A stretch of 44,473 nt of DNA from Actinomycetes bacterium. GTDB lineage: Bacteria > Actinomycetota > Acidimicrobiia > Acidimicrobiales > JAJZXF01. Where the stretch lies: contig JAJYWA010000008.1 in assembly GCA_021791755.1 (NCBI GenBank), forward strand, positions 1-44,473, read 5' to 3'. Under the pieces are notes generated by a model. That model had not been told where the DNA came from. It worked only from the letters and a program-made list of their open reading frames with translations, and did not search any database. The stretch's first letter is position 1. The number at the start of each line of letters is the position of its first letter. Below are positions 16,401 to 24,019 of this stretch, in pieces. The position numbers and the translations under genes were made by a program.

Positions 16401-17787
16401 CACGGGAGGCTCAGGGAAGACCACGCTGCTACGGACCATCGGCGCAGGCCTGGCCGAGCGCTGGAGCGCTTCGGATCTTCACCTTTACTGCCTGGACTTC
16501 GCAACCAGGGGACTTCATGCTCTCGGCGATCTTCCTCAGTGCGGAGGAACAGCGTCAGCGAGTGATGTCGAGCGAACAGAGCGAATTCTCGGAACGCTGG
16601 AAAAAATGATAGGTGAGCGTCAGGTTGCCTTGGGCAATGCGGGGGCTGGCTCGTTCATCGAGTTGCGCGGCACGCAGGCGGAGGGGCGCCGCAGCCCGTG
16701 GGTGGTGCTCCTGCTCGACGGCTACGGGGGGTTCGCGGACGTCTTCGGGACCATCGATGCCGGTGCGCAGGTTGATCGGCTCGCCCAGATTGTCGCGGAT
16801 GGTCCCTCGGTTGGGGTGCACGTGGTGATAAGTGTAGACCGACGTGGAGCCGTGCCGAACCGCCTGATGGCGTCGATGCCTGGGCGAGTCGTCTTACGTA
16901 TGGGCGACGCGGATGAGTACCAGTGGCTAGGTCTGCGAAATGTTGGAGATGCGACACTTCCGCCCGGGCGGGGGTTCATCAGCTCCGGCTCCGAGATCCA
17001 CGTAGCGGTGCTTGGCGAGGACGCCTCCGGAGCGGCGCAGGCAGAGGCGATCAGAAAGCTCGGCGCCAGGCTGTGCGAGCGGACCGCGGAGCGGGCTCCC
17101 AGGATAGGCGTATTGGGTGATGACGTCTCGTTGGGATCCTTGCCCGATCCGATCGCGGGGTCGCTTCGAGTGCCTCTTGGGGTGGACGGCGCGAGCTTGG
17201 AACCGGTGCTCGTTCACCTTGACGAGGCTCCGACCTTCTTGATATGCGGTCCCGATGGGTCGGGGCGATCGGTAGCGCTCGGGACTTTGTTCGATGGGCT
17301 GAGGACCTCCGACCCTGATGCGGAGATGGCCCTGCTTGCGCCGAGACGCACGCCACTCAGCGACCGTGATGAGTGGTCCTTTGTGGCGCGCGGGCTGGAC
17401 GATGTCACGAAGCTGGCTGAGCGGCTGGCGACTCCAGCATTGACCGAGGAATCGAGCACCGGAAGGCTGGTCATCATCGTAGACGACGGTGAGGAGCTCC
17501 TGGAAGGGGCCGTGGCGGACCACCTCGAGAGGATCGTGCGCAGGACGCGTGATGGGATGGTCGTAGTATGTGCGGCCTGCCAGACTCATCGGGCGCATCG
17601 GGCATATGGTGGGTGGCTGTCGGAGATGCGCAAGGCGAAGCACGGCTTGGTCATAACGCCGGACGTCGATGTTGACGGCGATCTGTTCGGGGTACGGTTT
17701 CCACGCCGCTCGGCGCTCCAGTTCCCGCCCGGTCGCGGCTACCTCGCGGGGCGAGCAGGCGTAACTTTGATCCAGGTAGCCCGGTAA
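13423..17787 (+). CDS. EccC/EssC-like type VII secretion ATPase with N-terminal ubiquitin-like and FHA domains
   Basis: The 1454-residue protein begins with a ubiquitin-like (YukD/EccD-type) domain (about 4-82), then an FHA domain (about 95-190; GRGSEATVRVPDASVSGAH, GSTNGT), two membrane helices (about 235-280), the EccC-type LWERRPADRDFL region (about 340) and three FtsK-like ATPase modules. Module 1 has GTTGAGKS (667-674) and IIFDEF. Module 2 has GTGGSGKT (993-1000), but its Walker B is LLLDGY, without the usual Glu. Module 3 has GPDGSGRS (1276-1283), with Arg for the Walker Lys. So only the first appears fully competent. The family drives export of WXG100 proteins. The GTG start has GGGGAG 5 nt upstream. 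The ubiquitin-like domain, normally a separate protein, is fused here. Confidence 0.9.
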   Translation: MATPERVEVSVLLKGDGLTTAVPVAIAYDQDAGCGRLLDKLASLMDVAPDSLSLYVVRSGTRVEGDKPISVLELRDGDVLSSVRAARPSHIERGTWQLLLEGGPGVGAVWELRDQPVIIGRGSEATVRVPDASVSGAHAMLQVKEGRVWISDLGSTNGTAIDGRTVGSEPVVFDAGAVARLGGSLFSVCQVREPTLVAQRYESGRLLVNRPPRTLTPTDPPVISLPAPPKPPTKARLPILTALVPLLLGIVIAEVMHNAMFLMFSLLSPVMAVISVVSDRRSGKSAYKKAVQRFSGQVERVRSAAAEAQGSDLRVQRTMAPGPGEVARRALGLEQSLWERRPADRDFLALRVGMADLPARLRFEGANQDDSESPPGPLDEICEEHATDPLVPVVVPLGDGVLGIVGPRQDGESIGRSMVIAAACLHSPRDLAIVALLPTGSEASWNFLGWLPHLGLLVQSGRTAGTSTEECRYLLGIVDEIVLQRQRSEHAALASREPRSLPRVLLIVVGDVDVSRPVLSRVLENGPAVGVTSIIISETVQSLPGECTHIASLSSLAESAGELSLVEVRSGAKIADIVGDLTSAELMEAVALALAPLRDTTAGGGGAELPRRVSLLDLLDLADPTPDAIEARWARSRVGLAGVMGVGPDGPESIDLQTEGPHMLVGGTTGAGKSELLQTFVAALAASHPPTRLTFVLIDYKGGAAFKQCVELPHVTGSFTDLDGHLAHRALESLEAEVRRREHLLASAGYKNLVDFEKGDPEHAPPSLLIIFDEFATLKASVPEFVDGVVDIAARGRSLGVHLVLATQRPAGSIDDKIRANVPVRMSLRFHDDQESIDILTVPDAARIPDGLVGRAFIRSGSDIHPVQVAYAGGRRPDVRGEPVVVAQAFSFGPFPGSLPPPDEGRSGATDLERLVAAITGAWTRMGRDKPRRPWLEPLREKYSLEDLVASARDAVADDHLATVAGVVDRPERQSQDPLVLDLDELGHLLVFGTGGSGKTTLLRTIGAGLAERWSASDLHLYCLDFATRGLHALGDLPQCGGTASASDVERTERILGTLEKMIGERQVALGNAGAGSFIELRGTQAEGRRSPWVVLLLDGYGGFADVFGTIDAGAQVDRLAQIVADGPSVGVHVVISVDRRGAVPNRLMASMPGRVVLRMGDADEYQWLGLRNVGDATLPPGRGFISSGSEIHVAVLGEDASGAAQAEAIRKLGARLCERTAERAPRIGVLGDDVSLGSLPDPIAGSLRVPLGVDGASLEPVLVHLDEAPTFLICGPDGSGRSVALGTLFDGLRTSDPDAEMALLAPRRTPLSDRDEWSFVARGLDDVTKLAERLATPALTEESSTGRLVIIVDDGEELLEGAVADHLERIVRRTRDGMVVVCAACQTHRAHRAYGGWLSEMRKAKHGLVITPDVDVDGDLFGVRFPRRSALQFPPGRGYLAGRAGVTLIQVAR

Positions 17788-17913
17788 GTGGATCCGGGTA
17801 GTCGTGACGTTGGAGGGGCCTCGGATGGTATCGGAACGGCCTCGGAACGGCCTCGGCCAGATGAGAGGTTGCCCGATCATTCGCATTCGCGAGCTGGCCG
17901 TGGACGGACCGGC

Positions 17914-19728
17914 CTAGCCCGTGTTGGCGGTCGCGTGAGCAACCCCGATGATGTCGTAGCGCCAGTCGCCTGAAGGGTTCATGGTCAGAACGCCGGAAGG
18001 GCTCAGCCTGCCGTAGGTGTAAACAGTCGGGCAGTTCTGGTTCACGAACTGCACCATGTAACCGTCAGAGCACTTGATTATCTTGTTGACGATCACTACG
18101 TGCCCATAGGCATCCGGCCCCTCGCCTGGCGGAAGGACCTGCATGCTCACTGCATCGCCGGGCACAAGGCGTGTGATGTGACCGTTGAGCTGGTCTGTCA
18201 CGCCTGGTGGAAGGTTGTTGAGCATAGAGTTGCCGTTTCCATACCACTCGCCGGAAATCCAGCCCCTTTCCCGGTAGAGCCTGTTGACGAGGTTCACGCA
18301 CTGCCATTGTCCCCCGTAGTCGGTTCCATAATCGGAGTAGACGTTCACGCCATGGCCGCCAAGCCATGAGGAGGGGGAGAGCAAGACCCTGCCGGTTGGA
18401 CCGTTCCAGTAGATCTGCAGTCCGGCGAAGCGCTGAGCCTCCTGGGCCGCGGTCAAGGCTGCAGGAGGGCCCGTGGTGGCGATCCCAGGCGATATCGGAC
18501 TGATGGGTGGTCTCGGCGCAACGCGAGTCGGGGGCGGCGGCACTGACACCGGAGTGTCTGACACGTGTTTGACAGTTCCGAGCGAGGGCTTTGGCAGCGA
18601 TGCGAGCTGGGCTATCGCGCCGATCGCAAGGATGGCGATGGGGGCCAGCGAGCTGGGCACGGCGCCGGTGAAGGGCAGCCCCCACAGAAATTCCGGCCAG
18701 GCCGCTAGCGGGCCGAGGCCCGAACGAGTAGGTGCGCCTTGCTGGTCCTGTGCCGCAATACGACGAGCATTGTCGACTACTGATCGCGCTTCGAGCGCGA
18801 TATCCTCGGTTGTCCTCGCGAGATCCGCAAGCGCGGCGTGAAGAGATCCGAGCAACCCTGTTACCTGAGCCGGCGGCGGCGATACGTGGGACGCAGCGCT
18901 TAGGACCCGCAGCCGTGCGTCGCCGAGCTGGCTCGCCAAGGCCTCCATCTGATAGCCCATCGCGAGGTTCGCCGCCACGTCGATGCGAAATAGCCAGCCG
19001 GGCCAACCAGGTGATGGTCTATGACGTATCGGGTTGGGCACGCCGGGGGAACCGTGGCCGGGCGAAGGGTTGGAAGGTGGAGGCTGACCAGGGATATTAA
19101 CGACGTTGCCGGGAAATATCCAGTGTGGATTGGCAATCTGTGGATTTGCCGCCTCGAGCGCGGCAAGGGAAACGCCATAGCTCTTGGCTATTGCCCACAG
19201 GGTGTCTCCTGCCTTCACCGTGTACTGGCCTCGTGGCTTGCCACCAGATGATGCACCGGTGTCGGTCGTAGTGGACGTGGTTGGTGGTGTAGACCCTGTG
19301 CCGGGTGACGTCTGGTCTGCCACGCCGGCCGAGGGCGGAGCTGGAGGTCCAAGCAGCGGCGGGACATCGACAAAATACTGCGGGTTGCCGCCGTAGTGCG
19401 AGCTAGCCCACGGCGAGGCTACGACGGCAGCTGAGAATGAGGGTAGGGAGGCATTGCTCATGAGAGCTTGCTTGATCCCGCTCATGTTCGATTGGTTGAT
19501 CATTCCAGCGACGTTCTGTGCGGCGACGCCGAGATTTGGGTACGTACCGAGCCCATCGGTGGATGTTGTCCCAACCGACGAATTGAGGGGGTTGTTTCGA
19601 TTGCACCAATCGTCGCCCTTCTCGGCTCGTATCCAGCGGTCGATGTTGTCGATATTGTTTTGGGTGATTGGCGCGCCGAGGTGTCGCAAGACAGCTTCGG
19701 CCCAGCTTGCCGGGTTCCACGAGGCCAT
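17914..19728 (-). CDS. LysM and CHAP domain cell-wall hydrolase, candidate type VII substrate
   Basis: The 604-residue protein has an N-terminal domain resembling phage or autolysin muramidase modules ([19 protein letters not shown], then NNPLNSS), a LysM domain (about 168-214, [19 protein letters not shown]), a Pro-rich linker, a helical region (about 245-330), a hydrophobic stretch near 350-380, and a C-terminal CHAP-type amidase. In the CHAP part, Cys477 ([11 protein letters not shown]) and His543 (YGHVVIV) are the likely catalytic pair. It would cut peptidoglycan outside the cell, yet no Sec or Tat signal is present at the N-terminus. Its place beside two WXG genes and the FtsK-type ATPase suggests type VII export. 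The start at 19728 has no good ribosome-binding site. Confidence 0.82.
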   Translation of the reverse strand: MASWNPASWAEAVLRHLGAPITQNNIDNIDRWIRAEKGDDWCNRNNPLNSSVGTTSTDGLGTYPNLGVAAQNVAGMINQSNMSGIKQALMSNASLPSFSAAVVASPWASSHYGGNPQYFVDVPPLLGPPAPPSAGVADQTSPGTGSTPPTTSTTTDTGASSGGKPRGQYTVKAGDTLWAIAKSYGVSLAALEAANPQIANPHWIFPGNVVNIPGQPPPSNPSPGHGSPGVPNPIRHRPSPGWPGWLFRIDVAANLAMGYQMEALASQLGDARLRVLSAASHVSPPPAQVTGLLGSLHAALADLARTTEDIALEARSVVDNARRIAAQDQQGAPTRSGLGPLAAWPEFLWGLPFTGAVPSSLAPIAILAIGAIAQLASLPKPSLGTVKHVSDTPVSVPPPPTRVAPRPPISPISPGIATTGPPAALTAAQEAQRFAGLQIYWNGPTGRVLLSPSSWLGGHGVNVYSDYGTDYGGQWQCVNLVNRLYRERGWISGEWYGNGNSMLNNLPPGVTDQLNGHITRLVPGDAVSMQVLPPGEGPDAYGHVVIVNKIIKCSDGYMVQFVNQNCPTVYTYGRLSPSGVLTMNPSGDWRYDIIGVAHATANTG

Positions 19729-19921
19729 GGATCAGGACCGCGCCCGACTCGGCTGTTCGGCTGGAGCAGGCAGCTCAGCTTGTCGAGACGAGGCTCGGCT
19801 GCTCAGCACGATTGTGGTGACACCAGCGTCGGGCGGTGGGGTCATGCTCGCGACCATGGCCGTAGTGACCGAGTGAGCTGGCGCGTGCGCTCCTCCGGAT
19901 CGCCGGGGCACGTAAGCGAGA

Positions 19922-19953
19922 AGACCACTGGCGCGTGCGCTTCGTGGTGGTCT
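19922..19953 (-). terminator. Possible weak hairpin after the WXG-type gene
   Basis: AGACCAC and GTGGTCT (7-bp stem, 18-nt loop) lie at the stop of the WXG-type gene. There is no T-tract, so it may attenuate rather than stop read-through to the LysM/CHAP gene. Confidence 0.25.
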
Positions 19954-20393
19954 CATCGGCCTAATGCCCGTGAGATCGTGAGCCATACGGTATCGTACGG
20001 CGGCGGCCAGTTGCCAGGCCCCCACCCTAACTCCCGCGATATCTCCTGCCATGGGGGAGGAAGCCCGCTGTTCGGATTGAACGAGTCAACCAGCGCGAGA
20101 ACGTCCTCCTGCGCCTTTTGCATCACGCCCATTTGGTACTCGACCTCTCGAGCGAGAGCGAGGAACTGAGAGCCCAGCGACGCGAGGGTGTTGGCGACCG
20201 TGTCCAGGTTGCGCTTGGCGATCGATATGTCGTGACGAAAGCGATCAGCCCTCGGTCCGAGCCACGATGTAGCGGATGCAGCGATAGCATCGACTGCAAG
20301 GACACTGGAGAGAGATGCGATCTCCGCGCCTTGCTGGCGACATATACCAGCAAGTTCCTCCAGGGCTACAGCATCGCCAACCGGCGTCTGCAC
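19953..20393 (-). CDS. WXG100-superfamily-like helical protein
   Basis: The 146-residue protein is mostly helical and has a W-x-G turn in SWLGPRADRFRHD near residue 44, flanked by two long helices as in ESAT-6/WXG100 proteins, then a Pro-rich tail. It is longer than the usual 100 residues. No C-terminal YxxxD/E export motif was recognised. The GTG at 20393 has GGAGG 7 nt upstream. The gene lies upstream of the LysM/CHAP gene on the same strand and may encode its chaperone or co-secreted partner. The family assignment rests on motif and context. Confidence 0.65.
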   Translation of the reverse strand: MQTPVGDAVALEELAGICRQQGAEIASLSSVLAVDAIAASATSWLGPRADRFRHDISIAKRNLDTVANTLASLGSQFLALAREVEYQMGVMQKAQEDVLALVDSFNPNSGLPPPWQEISRELGWGPGNWPPPYDTVWLTISRALGR

Positions 20394-20665
20394 AGTTGTA
20401 CCTCCGTCATCATCGTACGTTCCTCACCATCGGCAAAGCACGTTGATCGCTGTGGATCGTCGCGCTTGAACAGTCATCTCTATATATGGGATCTCAACGC
20501 GTAGCGTGGCCGCTCGTGACGGCGCGGGCTATAGTGTCGCCCCATATAGCGTTGTCGACGCCGGGTTGGCTTTCCAGGTGTTGTCACGGAGTGGGCCGTG
20601 CTGGTGTCTTGTCACTGCAGTGCAGTCTTTTCATTAACGGGCAGGTGGCAGATGGGAGGTGGAAG
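20394..20665. promoter_or_regulatory. Divergent control region between the WXG-type and EspG-like genes
   Basis: This 272-bp region separates divergent genes and holds no supported gene. CTATATATGGG (20480-20490) and CCCCATATAG (20540-20549) form an imperfect inverted repeat that could be an operator. TATAGT (20530-20535, plus strand) and the TATATATAG stretch on the minus strand are -10 candidates for the two directions. No matching -35 was found. Confidence 0.35.
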
Positions 20666-21541
20666 GTGGAGATTTCGATTGACTTTTCGGTAGAGGAGCT
20701 GGTCGTTCTTTCCAGGCAGTTGAACATGGCGCCGCCAGCGACGCTTGGTGAACTGAGCTCCATCAGCGAAGAAGCGGTTGAGGTTGCCCGGCGGGCCTTG
20801 GTCGCAAGGCGGGTCATCACCGCGGCGCCCGGCGCCGCTGGTGAGCCGTTACGCACTGCTGGAGAGACTGAAGAGTCCAAGGCTCGGGATGCGCTGTATG
20901 ACATGGTGTATGTCATGTGTGCTCCCGCTCTCAAGGTAGAGGTGACCCGTCGTGCCAGCGTCACGGAGGACGTGTGGTTCATCCTGGCTCTGCCTGAGGC
21001 TGCGATCGAGCAGGCACAAGTCTGCGAGGGGGTATTTCGCTGTACCCCGTTCCGCACTGAAGAGGTTCCGGGACGACTGAAGATGCGAGCGCAGCTGACA
21101 GACCGCGTGGCGCCGCTTGCGACGGGCGCCTCTCTGTCAGGGTACCTTCTGCGGCGGCTTGTGAGTTGCTTGAACGAAGTAGATGAAGCGGACCGTGAAA
21201 AGGCACGCGATGCATGTCGTGGCAGCGGCGACACGGATGCAGCGAACAAGGTAGTCGAACTGCTGCTGGACGCCAGCGCATGGCTCAACGTCTCCGTAGA
21301 GAATCGTGAAACAAGAGAGGCTGGGGGGACGATTGTCGAGGCGCGAGAAGTCGCCTGGGTGGACGGCGGCGCCGGCGGCCTTTGGCGCGTGCCCTCTGAG
21401 ATCGAGCTCGATCAGTACGATCCATCCCACGCCTTCGATGTGTCCCCCACGACGCAATCGGATCTGGAGGTTGATCTCAGGTCAATGTTCTCTACAACGC
21501 AGACGGCGCCTCTCGAAGCGCAACCCGAGTCCCAGGCGTAG
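20666..21541 (+). CDS. Unknown protein, possibly EspG-like type VII chaperone
   Basis: The 291-residue soluble protein begins SIDFSVEELVVLSRQLN, then ARRALVARRVI, which resembles the N-terminal fold of EspG chaperones (SxxEL...L followed by an Ala-rich helix and a winged-helix turn). The length also fits EspG. The middle has beta strands (DVWFILALPEAA, GVFRCTPFRTEEVP) and the C-terminus is acidic. EspG proteins deliver specific substrates to the FtsK-type ATPase, which suits the locus, but no diagnostic residue is certain. The GTG at 20666 has GGGAGGT 5 nt upstream. An upstream extension to 20486 is not supported. Confidence 0.6.
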   Translation: MEISIDFSVEELVVLSRQLNMAPPATLGELSSISEEAVEVARRALVARRVITAAPGAAGEPLRTAGETEESKARDALYDMVYVMCAPALKVEVTRRASVTEDVWFILALPEAAIEQAQVCEGVFRCTPFRTEEVPGRLKMRAQLTDRVAPLATGASLSGYLLRRLVSCLNEVDEADREKARDACRGSGDTDAANKVVELLLDASAWLNVSVENRETREAGGTIVEAREVAWVDGGAGGLWRVPSEIELDQYDPSHAFDVSPTTQSDLEVDLRSMFSTTQTAPLEAQPESQA

Positions 21542-21638
21542 CGAAAAGCCCGGCTCCGAGCACGTGGCTCGGATCAAGTGCATCGTAGAAGCGCCAGCGA
21601 ACGCGCAAGCAGGGATCTGAGCCCGATGCGCCGCTGTG

Positions 21639-21884
21639 TTATGGCAAGTCGTCAGTTGATGAAGCGGTGTCATCGGAGACTGCGTGGAACGGTCTGTCCC
21701 CGGCGAGTCGGGGCTCGATCTTGCGCCAGATCTCATCGCGGGGCACGGCGGATGGATCGGAGGCTGGATCCGATCGCAGGATGTTGATAAGGGCGACAAG
21801 TTCTAGCGTCGCGGCAGCATCGGCGACCATTGCGCGACGCAGCTCTTCGACGAGACGAGCTTGTGGACGCGGTCGCGTGGTCAA
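21639..21884 (-). CDS. Small hypothetical protein
   Basis: An 81-codon frame with a TTG start encodes a protein with a basic N-terminus, a central amphipathic helix (LVEELRRAMVADAAATLELV) and an acidic C-terminus. The frame stays open upstream to a TAG near 21970 without another usual start codon, and no Shine-Dalgarno is clear. It lies between the EspG-like gene and the WXG100 gene, downstream of the latter on the same strand. It could be a small component of the system or a spurious frame. Confidence 0.4.
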   Translation of the reverse strand: MTTRPRPQARLVEELRRAMVADAAATLELVALINILRSDPASDPSAVPRDEIWRKIEPRLAGDRPFHAVSDDTASSTDDLP

Positions 21885-22012
21885 CGCGTTGCGCTCAGCT
21901 CGGGCCAGCGAGGCTGGGACTGGTTGCAGCCTCGTACCTTGCCAACTGATGATGCGCCGATCGCTCTACTGCAACGACCTGCGCCGGGGTCGACTCGGAA
22001 AGTTGCCGGTCG

Positions 22013-22279
22013 TCAGCTTCCAGCTTGAATAAGAGCGTTGCGACGACGATCGATCTCCTGGCCTGCTTCGGTCAGCGCTGTGACGAGCTTGTTGAGCATC
22101 GGAGAGAACTCGCTCGACCAAGCGGTCCTGAACCGATCGGCCGCCGGGCCCTCCCAGAGAGTCGAGCCGAGCTGGCTGGTTATGCCCTTGGTCATCGTCT
22201 CAACGTTGCCAGCTTGGTTTCTGAATGTGACCTCGAGTTGCTGAAGCTGCTCGATCTGTCCACCGATCACTTCTGGCAT
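22013..22279 (-). CDS. WXG100 family (ESAT-6-like) protein
   Basis: The 88-residue protein has the canonical layout: helix 1 (about 5-38), a W-x-G turn at LWEGPAADRF (about 43-52), and helix 2 to the end. Such proteins form helical-hairpin dimers exported by type VII systems. The ATG at 22279 is clearly the start: AGGAGG lies 7 nt upstream and the length fits. An open frame to 22438 is an artefact. No YxxxD/E motif is visible at the C-terminus. Confidence 0.88.
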   Translation of the reverse strand: MPEVIGGQIEQLQQLEVTFRNQAGNVETMTKGITSQLGSTLWEGPAADRFRTAWSSEFSPMLNKLVTALTEAGQEIDRRRNALIQAGS

Positions 22280-22382
22280 TCCTAGACCTCCTAGTGGTTC
22301 CGTGGTGTTGTCCGAAATGGTCTGACCATCATTACAACGCGCTGAGGACGCGGGCGTGACGCCGGAAGAACAGCGTAGGTCG

Positions 22383-23108
22383 CTACCCGGCAGCTCGGCG
22401 GTTTCGTGACGCGAGCGCTTCTCTCGCCTTCGGTACATAGGCCGCGGCGGCTACCCATGCGAGGACAAGCGCCGGGATCGCCACGACCCAAGCGAGGACG
22501 TGCAGATCGTGTTGCCACCAGGCGGTCCCGTCTGCGAGGAGGAACGCGGGAAACGCAGACATCAGGCCGAACGTTCCAGCCTTACCAACCCATACGACGT
22601 CTATGCGCTTTGCCCCCAAGGAGGCGAGGACGACCACGGCCAGAGAGACCAGCGTCTCACGGGTAATGGTCGCGACGCCGAGCCAGACGGGCGCGGCTCC
22701 ATACACAAGGATCGAGACGATGGCTGTGGCCAAGAGAATGCGATCAGCGGATGGATCCAGCACCTTGCCCAGCTCTGATACCTGCCCGAACCGTCGCGCG
22801 ATCCATCCATCCAGCCAGTCGGTGGCGCCGAGACCAGCGAGAAGAAGACCCGCTGCGATCTGCTGGTGGGCGAAGAAGAGCAGCCAGACGAAGACACCGC
22901 CGCATGCGAGGCGCACCAGGGACAGCGCGTTCGGAACGGTCCAGACGCCGTTCGCAAGCAGTGAGCGATCTCCACTTGACTCGACGCCACGACTTGCAGC
23001 CGTTGCAGTGATCGCCTCCTCTTCTGGCGGCCCATCCGCGGCGACCTGGTGGCTCGCGGACAGGCGCTGCTCCGAGCTGGGCATAGTGCGTGGTGACTGA
23101 TCTGTCAC
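22383..23108 (-). CDS. CDP-alcohol phosphatidyltransferase (PgsA-like)
   Basis: The 241-residue membrane enzyme has the complete family motif DWLDGWIARRFG followed by GKVLDPSADR (D-x2-D-G-x2-A-R-x8-G-x3-D-x3-D), so it should transfer a phosphatidyl group from CDP-diacylglycerol to an alcohol. It has about five or six membrane helices. Glycerol-3-phosphate or inositol phosphate could be the acceptor; this cannot be settled by eye. The GTG at 23108 starts 4 nt after the endonuclease III stop, suggesting translational coupling; an ATG at 23084 is the alternative. The N-terminal 50 residues are polar and not conserved. Confidence 0.85.
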   Translation of the reverse strand: MTDQSPRTMPSSEQRLSASHQVAADGPPEEEAITATAASRGVESSGDRSLLANGVWTVPNALSLVRLACGGVFVWLLFFAHQQIAAGLLLAGLGATDWLDGWIARRFGQVSELGKVLDPSADRILLATAIVSILVYGAAPVWLGVATITRETLVSLAVVVLASLGAKRIDVVWVGKAGTFGLMSAFPAFLLADGTAWWQHDLHVLAWVVAIPALVLAWVAAAAYVPKAREALASRNRRAAG

Positions 23109-23112
23109 GGCT

Positions 23113-23850
23113 TCACCGTTGTGCAGCCTCAGCTGAACGCGGGCCGGCCTTTGCGCTGGGCCGTGATGATGGTTCGTGGCCTTCGGGCAGCTCTGCTGAC
23201 TGGCATATGTCGGCAAGGCAGCAGTCAGCGCAGCGCGGGGCACGAGCTCGGCAAACGGCCCGGCCGTGGAGGATCATCCGCAGGCTGAACGCGCCGGTGC
23301 CATCGGGCGGGAGCACGGCGGTGAGCCGGTGCTCCACCTTGACGGGATCATGGTCCGACACCAGCCCGATTCGGCGGCTGAGCCGGCCGACGTGGGTGTC
23401 CACTGGAAGGCCGGGCTCGGAGAACGCGACGCTGCGCACCACGTTTGCGGTCTTGCGCCCTACACCTGGGAGCCGGACGAGCTGTTCGATCGGGTGCGGC
23501 ACCTCGCCGGCGAAGTTGTTCAGCAGCGCTTGGGACATTCCGAGCAGGCTCGCCGCCTTGTTCCGAAAGAACCCGGTAGACTTGATCAGCTCCTCGAGAT
23601 CGGAGCGGGAAGCCGCTGCCATGAGCTCGGGCGACCCATAGCGGGCGAACAGAGCCGGTGTGACGCTGTTGACCCGCTCATCTGTGCACTGCGCCGAGAG
23701 AATGGTCGCCACCAGCAACTGGAACGCGCCGTCATGATCCAGGGCGCACAGGTCCCGAGCGCTTCCAGGGTACTCTGCAGCGAGGCGCGTCGACACTTCG
23801 CGTGCCAGTTCTTCGATGTTCGAGCTGAGCGTCGAGGGACTTCGAGCCAT
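23113..23850 (-). CDS. nth: Endonuclease III (DNA glycosylase/AP lyase)
   Basis: The 245-residue protein removes oxidised pyrimidines in base excision repair. It has the helix-hairpin-helix LPGVGRKTANVV with the catalytic Lys, the catalytic Asp in VDTHVGRLSRR, and a complete 4Fe-4S cluster motif C-x6-C-x2-C-x5-C (CRARAPRCADCCLADIC). The length matches actinobacterial homologues. The ATG at 23850 has no Shine-Dalgarno but a TAACGT box 8 nt upstream, suggesting a leaderless mRNA. The phosphatidyltransferase gene follows closely. Confidence 0.95.
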   Translation of the reverse strand: MARSPSTLSSNIEELAREVSTRLAAEYPGSARDLCALDHDGAFQLLVATILSAQCTDERVNSVTPALFARYGSPELMAAASRSDLEELIKSTGFFRNKAASLLGMSQALLNNFAGEVPHPIEQLVRLPGVGRKTANVVRSVAFSEPGLPVDTHVGRLSRRIGLVSDHDPVKVEHRLTAVLPPDGTGAFSLRMILHGRAVCRARAPRCADCCLADICQSAELPEGHEPSSRPSAKAGPRSAEAAQR

Positions 23851-23858
23851 CTATTGGC

Positions 23859-23864
23859 ACGTTA
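23859..23864 (-). promoter_or_regulatory. -10 box for leaderless nth
   Basis: TAACGT on the minus strand, 8 nt before the ATG at 23850, with no Shine-Dalgarno between. Confidence 0.5.
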
Positions 23865-23888
23865 TCAGGCTTCGTGCTCGCCACCAGG

Positions 23889-23956
23889 CTTCTCGTGTCC
23901 TCGGCAGGCTTTCCCCATGCCGCAACCCTTCCTCTTCTCGTGTCCTCGGCAGGCTT
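23889..23956. repeat. 23-bp direct repeat between divergent nth and mshD
   Basis: CTTCTCGTGTCCTCGGCAGG plus CTT occurs identically at 23889-23911 and 23934-23956, 45 bp apart start to start. Partial copies (AGGCTTCTCGTG and AGGCTTCGTGCTCG) flank it, so this is a decayed tandem array filling the roughly 170-bp intergenic region. Confidence 0.7.
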
Positions 23957-24005
23957 CTCGTGCTTGCGGTCCTTCGCTCACGACCACGGTTTCCCGGCGC
24001 TCGGC

Positions 24006-24011
24006 TACCCT
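24006..24011 (+). promoter_or_regulatory. -10 box for leaderless mshD
   Basis: TACCCT, 8 nt before the ATG at 24020. No Shine-Dalgarno precedes the start. Confidence 0.45.
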
Positions 24012-24019
24012 GTGCATTG

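Noticed and set aside
17788-17913. Hairpins and short TCGGAACGGCC tandem repeat between convergent genes
   Set aside because: The GGCCG/CGGCC stem (17896-17914) is only 5 bp with no T-tract, so a terminator call is not supported.
19732-20052. 106-codon minus-strand frame
   Set aside because: It overlaps the WXG-type gene in another frame, has unusual composition and no ribosome-binding site.
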